64,000 nt of DNA from Chrysogorgia sp. JL179-B06 (taxonomy: Eukaryota > Cnidaria > Anthozoa > Scleralcyonacea > Chrysogorgiidae): positions 2,688,501 through 2,752,500 of the forward strand of contig JAYKKM010000416.1 in the NCBI GenBank assembly GCA_035772405.1, written 5' to 3'. Shown piece after piece: positions 57,874-64,000 of this stretch (its first letter is position 1; each line of letters opens with the position of its first letter). Below the pieces are notes generated by a model. It was given only the letters and a program-made list of their open reading frames with translations, ran no database searches and was not told the DNA's origin. The position numbers and the translations under genes were made by a program.

Positions 57874-60800
57874 TTAAATTAAACTTGTACTCGTTTTTAA
57901 ATGCAAATTGTCTTCATTGCTCTTCTTTTCCAGGGCCGTTTCCATGACCATGACGCCAATTCGTGAACGTCGTCTGATCCTGCTGATCTTTCTAAGACTT
58001 CTGAAAACTCCAGAAGACCTTTCTCGGAAGTTTCTCAACCTGTGTATCCAGCGACGACGAATGCGGGTGCTATGGGTATGGTCTTCTACGAAAGAAGGCA
58101 GACAGACATTGGAACGCACCAGATCTTCTAATCTCTGTTCTTTACGATGGACGTTCTCATCTTTGAGAGATCGCTTGCTCAGGTGGCTCATGCGATGAGA
58201 GGCGTAAGAACTCGATGATAGTTCTAGGGGACGCGTTGAGTGTTGACCGTGGTACACTGATTGGAGATACGTTGAGCAGTCGTTCGTGGCCATGTCGAAT
58301 GCGCTGTATCCCTCGAGGTCCGTCAGCTCAAAAGGATCACCCCCATGGAGAAGTAGTAGTTCCAGTGCGTCTTGGTGTCCCCACGCCGCCGCCACGTGGA
58401 TGGGCGTGGTACCATCTGCGGTTGGAACGTTGATGTCGTCGCTACAGTACCTTAAGAGATACGTAACTATGCAGCGTCGCTGGTCTGACTTGATTCCCGC
58501 TGCCAAGTGAAGAGCTGAAACATCGTTGATTGCTAAACATGGGTCTGCTCCTCTATTTAAAGAACACACAATCTCGTATGCGTCTTCTCTCTTGACGGCC
58601 TTCACTAGCTTCTTCGTTTCTTTAATCACCCGCGACTCGGATTTCCAAACATCTGTTGTGTATATCGGGCTGATGGTGTCGATATTATCCAAAGCAACCA
58701 CTGTAATCCCCTTGCGAGGCTTTGCGGTAGTTCTTCCTCTCTCCATTTCCCCCAGAGAAAGCCGTGAACCATAATTTACACCTGGCTGTGGAAATCGTCG
58801 ATTGTTATCATGTGCTAAGTCTTTCCCTGGAAACCATTCTCCAGGCTCCAGTTGGCTATTGGCGGATTTCAACGTGAAGCTAACATTGTTGTGGACCTGG
58901 TTGTTTGTACTGGAATATTCTTTTATTGGTTGTTGCTTTATGGCTTCGTGCGGACCCTCTGCGATGGGATCTAATGTATTGACATCGGGTAGCTGTCTGT
59001 GGTAAATACCATACGCTGGATGGTTTGAATCGTTGCTTTCACCTGCCCCTTCTGATTTCTCGCCGACTGTCGTTGATTGCAGGAATTGACGCACTTCTCC
59101 ATTTAGTTGGGATTCTGGATCAGTGACTGGCTCATAGAATAGGACGCTATCGCTTGTCAAATACAATTGAGTTGGATGCCTTTCGTTCACTTGCAAACCA
59201 TCGTAGAGTGTCCACTTGTTGTTGGCTCCAATAGCACATGTCTGGTACATCGAAACTGGGCTACTTTCTGGTTGCAAGACGGCCGCTCTGAGTTGATACA
59301 TCAAGCCCGGCTTGCCGTCTTCACGTGATCCGTTCCCACGCTCCATCGTGAAAAACCTGGCGACGTCTGCAATGGTAGAATTCGTTGGCAGTCCCTTGAT
59401 GGCGAACTGTTTGTTGAGGTGGATGATGAGCAGCTGTGGGAACTTTAAAATGGACGAGGTTGTCTGGCTGATGTTGAAACATTTCGGGCACAACATTTCC
59501 ACGGAGGAACATCCTTCAACGCACGATCGTAATATTCCATCAAAGAGAGCCTGCGTCTTGGAAATTCGAGCTGTTTCATGAATGTTCATGCCAAAGTCTC
59601 TCTTCGAGGCTTCTTCCAGATCGTCAAAGTGGACTGCTAAACACGTGTCAGTCTGCAAGGTTAGGTTGTCGTTGACACGGACGAGACAACCAGTGCAATC
59701 GTTGGAAGAACACCCAGCTACTGCACAGCGAAGACCAGATTTGTCAACCTTGTGTAGTGTAAAGGATGTTTTATTTTTCATAGGTAGTCCCTTCGGGAGG
59801 AGGTAACCGATGAAACGATAAAGCTGAAATCCGGAGGTTTCCTGAGGAAGTGAAACGAGTAGAGGGCATCCAAACAGCTCAACGCTACTCCCTCCGCGGT
59901 AGTGTGAAACAGCGGTACGCAAAACAACCCCAAAAACAACATCGGGTTGCGGTTGCATATCCTGATTTCTATTGGCGTCCATACTCGTCTGGCAGAATTC
60001 TTTGTCAAGATTGATGGGTCGCTCGCAGATGGGACAAGGACAGAGTTCCCAACCTGTGTTGGTTTGAAGGATTTCATCCAAGCAATCGCGACACACCATT
60101 CCTCCACAACTCTGATGCATCAGCAACCCCACCTCCTTTCCATCGTTTAGACATAGTCCGCAGTTGAAGTAAAGGTGATAGGACATATCGGCGAACCCGC
60201 GAGATCTTGATTTCGCTGCTTTTGCAGGATAATCCTCATCTGTTTCGCTGTGGTGATTCAGTTCAGAATGATAGTTCACGACGTGAAATGCGACAATAGT
60301 CCCCAAAGACCTGCCTAGTCCCAACAGGTCTTCTGTGTCGTCGAACACCTTATCCAAACAGCTCTCATTGACTTCTCCCAGCTCGATGGCTGATACATCA
60401 CGGGTACCAAGAAACTCAGGATAATTTAGTAACTCTTCTTTTAAACCAGCTACCGTCATTCCTGGAGTTATCGAAGTCTCCTTCGGTGACAGTTGCCAAA
60501 CGCTGTTATTACACGTGAACAAATTGACCTGCAGTGTATGGCCCCCAGATGGTGGTGACACTGGGTTAAGAAATACGAATGGCTGGTACTCTTTTACCAC
60601 GGTAGCACATCGCTCGCAGACTGTGGAGTGGCAAAATTTCCCTTCGAAAACTGAACGTAGATGATTTCCATCGATAAGTGTATTGAGAAGAAACTCCAGC
60701 ACCTCGTCACAGCTTTTGCTCTGCTCTTGTGCTTCCTTGTAAAGCTTTGGAAATAGATCTTGCAAACATAGTTGTTGTAATTCCTCTGGACTTGATTTAT

Positions 60801-61524
60801 CAGATGATAATACAGTTCGAAGTTTATCACTAGCAAAGGAAGAGTAGGTTTTAGCAGTTGGAGCAATTAATGATTGGGAGATTGGTTCAAGGTTGAGAAG
60901 ACACTGCAGACAACCATCTATGAACGAAGTGAATGCATTGTGACGACTTTCAATGAATACATGTTCATCTTCTTTACATTTCACCCCTCCAATGACTCCA
61001 TCTGTTGTTTCTTCTTGTGAACCTTGTTCGTTGGTCAGTATAACATTGGCTTCACTCTCTTTACAGCTTTTCAGCTCATTGCTTGTATCGCTTAGTTGGT
61101 CACAATCATCTTCGTTTTGAACACCTTCAAATATAGCCTTCAAGTTACTTATCTTCTCTTTTATTTCAGGTTTTTTGCGAGGACGTCGACCTGCTGTGCT
61201 GGGAAAAGGTAGTGTTTCTTCACTGGATTCTGGCGATTGTTTCTTGTAGTTTGCCAGTTCGTCTTCAATGGGATGTGGGTTGCTTTTTTTGCTTCCCTCT
61301 TTAAATCTCTGAGGCAAAGCTGCTTCAAACTCTTCTTGTGTCCATTTGCGAGGAATGTACCGGTTCTTTTCCGATACTTTATCGTAAACTTTGAAAGTGG
61401 TCGGCGGAGAAATGTTTGTGTTTTTTACAAGACTTGTGTCCTTTTTTGCTTCGTTTTCTTTCCATTCAAAAGCTTCTCCACCACTGGGAACTCCACTTAA
61501 ACTCTCTTCAGTGTTCTTAAACAT
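57874..61524 (-). CDS. Intronless gene: catalytically dead USP-like domain, RING-type finger, ankyrin repeats
   Basis: The open frame is preceded by an in-frame stop and a TTG; the first ATG is at 61524, giving 1216 residues. (Positions below count from the TTG five codons earlier.) A low-complexity N-terminus (1-185) is followed by a USP-like fold: Cys-box equivalent SRHNAFTSFIDGCLQCLLN (198-216), zinc-ribbon pairs CERC (308) and CPKC (684), FPQLLIIHLNKQF (700) and the His-box region PVSMYQTCAI (761). The catalytic Cys is Phe203 and the His is Met764, so protease activity should be lost. A RING-type cluster (CGLC, then HQSCGGMVCRDC, then CPCPIC; 460-505) lies within. Ankyrin repeats (970-1095) contain VSALHLAAG and TTPIHVAAAWGHQDALELLL. 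The C-terminus is Arg-rich. It may act as a ubiquitin-binding or ligase adaptor; this is inference. Confidence 0.9.
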   Translation of the reverse strand: MFKNTEESLSGVPSGGEAFEWKENEAKKDTSLVKNTNISPPTTFKVYDKVSEKNRYIPRKWTQEEFEAALPQRFKEGSKKSNPHPIEDELANYKKQSPESSEETLPFPSTAGRRPRKKPEIKEKISNLKAIFEGVQNEDDCDQLSDTSNELKSCKESEANVILTNEQGSQEETTDGVIGGVKCKEDEHVFIESRHNAFTSFIDGCLQCLLNLEPISQSLIAPTAKTYSSFASDKLRTVLSSDKSSPEELQQLCLQDLFPKLYKEAQEQSKSCDEVLEFLLNTLIDGNHLRSVFEGKFCHSTVCERCATVVKEYQPFVFLNPVSPPSGGHTLQVNLFTCNNSVWQLSPKETSITPGMTVAGLKEELLNYPEFLGTRDVSAIELGEVNESCLDKVFDDTEDLLGLGRSLGTIVAFHVVNYHSELNHHSETDEDYPAKAAKSRSRGFADMSYHLYFNCGLCLNDGKEVGLLMHQSCGGMVCRDCLDEILQTNTGWELCPCPICERPINLDKEFCQTSMDANRNQDMQPQPDVVFGVVLRTAVSHYRGGSSVELFGCPLLVSLPQETSGFQLYRFIGYLLPKGLPMKNKTSFTLHKVDKSGLRCAVAGCSSNDCTGCLVRVNDNLTLQTDTCLAVHFDDLEEASKRDFGMNIHETARISKTQALFDGILRSCVEGCSSVEMLCPKCFNISQTTSSILKFPQLLIIHLNKQFAIKGLPTNSTIADVARFFTMERGNGSREDGKPGLMYQLRAAVLQPESSPVSMYQTCAIGANNKWTLYDGLQVNERHPTQLYLTSDSVLFYEPVTDPESQLNGEVRQFLQSTTVGEKSEGAGESNDSNHPAYGIYHRQLPDVNTLDPIAEGPHEAIKQQPIKEYSSTNNQVHNNVSFTLKSANSQLEPGEWFPGKDLAHDNNRRFPQPGVNYGSRLSLGEMERGRTTAKPRKGITVVALDNIDTISPIYTTDVWKSESRVIKETKKLVKAVKREDAYEIVCSLNRGADPCLAINDVSALHLAAGIKSDQRRCIVTYLLRYCSDDINVPTADGTTPIHVAAAWGHQDALELLLLHGGDPFELTDLEGYSAFDMATNDCSTYLQSVYHGQHSTRPLELSSSSYASHRMSHLSKRSLKDENVHRKEQRLEDLVRSNVCLPSFVEDHTHSTRIRRRWIHRLRNFRERSSGVFRSLRKISRIRRRSRIGVMVMETALEKKSNEDNLHLKTSTSLI

Positions 61525-62418
61525 TATACATGCCTTCAACTGACGTTACGCCTTAAAGCAAAGCTTTTGTGTAAAGTTTTGGCTCTTCGACCATTTTATT
61601 TGTTTGCAAAACGTTTGTTTTCTGCGCCATATGAAACCAACCAATCACAACACGCATAAACTTTTGAACAAATTACCCTCATAATACACATTTGTCCCCT
61701 CATGTCCGTCATTATCACAAATTACTTTTTTCCCCCAAAAAGAAGTTAAAAAGTCCTTTTTACCACAATCACCTTAAAATACATCTTGAGACGTCAAAAT
61801 GTCTTGACTGAAAGGCCATATATTCATATCTTTGCGTTCCATCGCTTATAGTTTGGAGAATCTTTGTCAAACTTATGAACTAATTACCCTCATTTTCCCA
61901 TCACTATCTCGTTGTATCCCTTGATCTTGTGATATTTGAAAAATACCGCGAGGTTCAATTTTTGGTTTTTAAACTTTTGTTTACTTTTTTGTCAGCTTAA
62001 ACAAACCTAAAGACAATGAACTGTTTACAAGAGAGTTAACATATCTAAGCAGGTAATGCTACAGCTTATATTTATGCAAATGATGCCATTTTAATCCTTG
62101 ATAAGCGACACGTACCGCGCTCAATAACACCTCAAACAGTTGCTCACCTGAAAATTAAACTCAAGTCTCTTCAGTTCTGTTGTCAAATGCGACTTGTTGG
62201 TTTCTGGATTATTTCTGCACTGCGGTGCACTCACAAGGGAACAGGGTGATGTGTTTTTCTACGTTCTAGGAGATTTTGGCTGATACAATTGTGCTTGAAA
62301 GAGCATTGTGCTTGAAAGACAATTGTTCTTTCGGAACCGTGCTGAGCAAGAAAGCACAACTACCATGGGGTTTTAACCTTCTTTAAGACAAGGTGGATAA
62401 CCAAGAGGCACTGCAGTT
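61525..62418. promoter_or_regulatory. Divergent intergenic region
   Basis: About 0.9 kb separates the start of the minus-strand gene from a candidate plus-strand first exon. It is free of recognisable repeats, unlike the rest of the window, which fits a shared promoter region. No TATA box or other defined element was identified. Confidence 0.4.
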
Positions 62419-62533
62419 ATGGAAACTGGACAAGAATCTGTGGGAAAGAAAATCAGGGCTATAAATGACAAAGTTGAAAAGAAACGCGTTCATTCTGCAA
62501 GGCGTTGTGGCACTGCCACTGTCCATTTGCCAG
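62419..62533 (+). CDS. Candidate first coding exon of a divergent gene
   Basis: ATG at 62419 in context CAGTTATGG opens 38 codons (METGQESVGKKIRAINDKVE, then KKRVHSARRCGTATVHLP) and meets a good donor CAG/GTAATT in phase 1. The product is lysine/arginine-rich. I do not recognise it and the next exon would lie beyond the window. Confidence 0.45.
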
Positions 62534-62829
62534 GTAATTAAAATTTACAGTATTTATATACAGTGTATACAGCTTTTGCCGTGGTTATTGGATTAACTCT
62601 TTCAGTTAACTCTTTCAGTTTTACACTAGATATAAACAGTACTTATTTGAGCTCTTGTTCTTGATTTGAGAATTAAATTTGTTGCTATGCAACAAACTCT
62701 GTATTTGTTTTAAAAGTTACTTAAAATTTGTTTTAATATAGAGTAAACAGATGAATAAGTTCATCCTTGTCAAGTTTTGCCCCTTACATCAGACCAACTT
62801 TTCTTGACAAGCTAGTTCTTTTCTAGTAT
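62534..62829. other. Putative intron, nothing identified
   Basis: AT-rich, with a small direct duplication TTAACTCTTTCAG at 62594 and 62607. No other feature. Confidence 0.4.
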
Positions 62830-63115
62830 AAAATATATATATATATATATATATATATGTTATTTACCGGAGACCTCGGGCAAATATTTCTTTATCCGGA
62901 CCGACCAAAAACAGTAAATAACATATTAATTTTTTTATTATAGAAGGTAAAAGACTTGATTTACTTTAGTTCGGTAAAACTGCATTATTTGGATAAGGAA
63001 AGAAAAACAAACCAAAATACTTTAGTAATTCCGCCCGCTGCTGCAGCCAATCAGGTTGCAGGAAACGCTAGGATTCTGCCCGCTCACGATACAAAAAAAA
63101 TAAACTATATATATT
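62830..63115. repeat. GTTATTTACCGG repeat, copy 3 (truncated palindrome)
   Basis: An AT dinucleotide run leads into GTTATTTACCGG, but most of the palindrome's left arm is missing. CGGACCGACCAAAAACAGTA and the downstream segment to CTCACGATAC match 34784-35220. Confidence 0.75.
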
Positions 63116-63345
63116 TTTATTATATTGATGGGAGTGTTTTACTAAGAAATATACAGTGACATATTTTCCATATCCTCACTAGTGAAGATATCGATCATGT
63201 GATTAAACATTTTCCCACCTTTTGCATTGAATCTATATAATAAAAAGAAAATTACAAGGTGGCTTGAAGATATAAATTTTATATTCTCGTGCCAAAATAT
63301 TTTTTTTACTTATTCGCTACGTTCATTCGTAACATATTGTTTTCA

Positions 63346-63909
63346 CAGTAGCGGATCATCTATGGGGCAAAGGGGGCATTTGCCCCCGGCCCCAGATTTT
63401 AACCGGCCCAAAAAAATATGAGTGAATAAAAAAATTATTCAGTTTCTCTTTTTTACAAACGAATGGTGAATACTTCAGTATATAAATGAATACTCTTATC
63501 GTGCAATGGAGGACCTGTGCAAAGTATATTTAACGTTCTTATCTACTGCCGTAGAATCCCGAAAACAGCGGCCCTCAAAATTAACGGCCACTCTAAAGTA
63601 ACGGCCCCCCGAAAGTAGTGGCCGCCCGAAAGTAATAGCTCACTTCTGCGTGACACATGCACAGAAATCAAATGATGTAATTTACAGTTACGTCTTAAGA
63701 CATGGAAACCCAAGATCAAATTTCGCCATTTTAGCAGCGATGTTATTTTTCCCCAAAATGTGATGCGAGTCATTTGTCGCTATCTCAGGCACTAGCCCGG
63801 CCCCTTGTATTTGAAAGCTTGAGGTGGTCGCGCCTGAGGCAGGCTAAGTACGATGATATTCCAAAAAATATTCTTTGCCCCCGGCCCTGGGAGGGTTAAT
63901 CCGCCACTG
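63346..63909. mobile_element. hAT-type element (8-bp TSD TGTTTTCA)
   Basis: Ends CAGTAGCGGATCATC and (reversed) CAGTGGCGGATTAACC, followed inward by TTTGCCCCCGGCCC on both sides. Exact TGTTTTCA lies at 63338-63345 and 63910-63917. Confidence 0.92.
63549..63645. repeat. Pogo-like element end inside the hAT element
   Basis: GCCGTAGAATCCCGAAAACAG and the repeated GTAACGGCCCCCCGAAAGTA resemble the ends of the element at 15519-17417. Only one end is seen. Confidence 0.5.
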
Positions 63910-64000
63910 TGTTTTCACCACTTGAAGATAAAATTCATATCTTCGCACCACTGTGTAATATCCGCTATATATACTAGCTGGATTTACTGTATTTGCCGAG

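Noticed and set aside
57908..60150. Plus-strand open frames opposite the pseudo-USP gene
   Set aside because: They are antisense shadows of a 1216-residue frame and show no family similarity.
61522..61539. Start of the minus-strand gene at 61539
   Set aside because: The codon there is TTG; the first ATG in frame is at 61524, with an in-frame stop just upstream of the TTG.

Overview
The window looks like animal nuclear DNA, most probably from a cnidarian (coral or sea-anemone type). That placement is an inference. It rests on the AT-rich composition, spliceosomal introns, a DUF229-family gene, and the mix of BEL/Pao, Penelope-like, jockey-type LINE, hAT, Harbinger, pogo-like and TTAA-target elements. 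No bacterial or viral operon structure is present.

Two host genes are well supported. The first, on the + strand, is a DUF229 (sulfatase/alkaline-phosphatase-fold) type II membrane protein of 717 residues. I reconstructed it from eight coding exons between 8274 and 44421. Every splice junction keeps frame with GT/AG borders. The second, on the - strand, is an unusual intronless gene at 57874-61524. It encodes a USP-like domain that has lost its catalytic residues, with a RING-type zinc finger inside it and ankyrin repeats resembling ANKLE1 near the C-terminus. A possible first exon of a divergent + strand gene lies at 62419-62533.

Region by region: 1-3804 is the left-truncated, minus-strand BEL/Pao retrotransposon with its 5' LTR. 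Positions 4283-8044 hold a palindromic repeat field and two hAT-type elements, with the 5' flank of the DUF229 gene. Intron 1 (8376-22058) holds nested palindromes, a dispersed tandem-repeat element, a Harbinger-like element carrying a LINE fragment, two Penelope-like elements, a pogo-like element and TTAA-flanked MITEs. Intron 5 holds a LINE inside inverted repeats, itself interrupted by a 1.45 kb TTAA element. Intron 6 holds an array of three related foldback elements and a hAT element. Intron 7 holds another hAT element, two more TTAA elements and two LINEs. From 44422 to 57272 the DNA is mostly decayed LINEs, Penelope-like pieces, SINE fragments and tandem repeats. The pseudo-USP gene and its upstream region follow.

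The repeats are informative in their own right. At several sites the empty target can be deduced, because an element interrupts a recognisable reading frame and leaves an exact target duplication. This fixes element ends and target preferences: TTAA, TA, TAA/TTA and 8 bp. Three Penelope-like families carry hammerhead-ribozyme-like motifs in their terminal regions, and two of these are bounded by inverted terminal copies.
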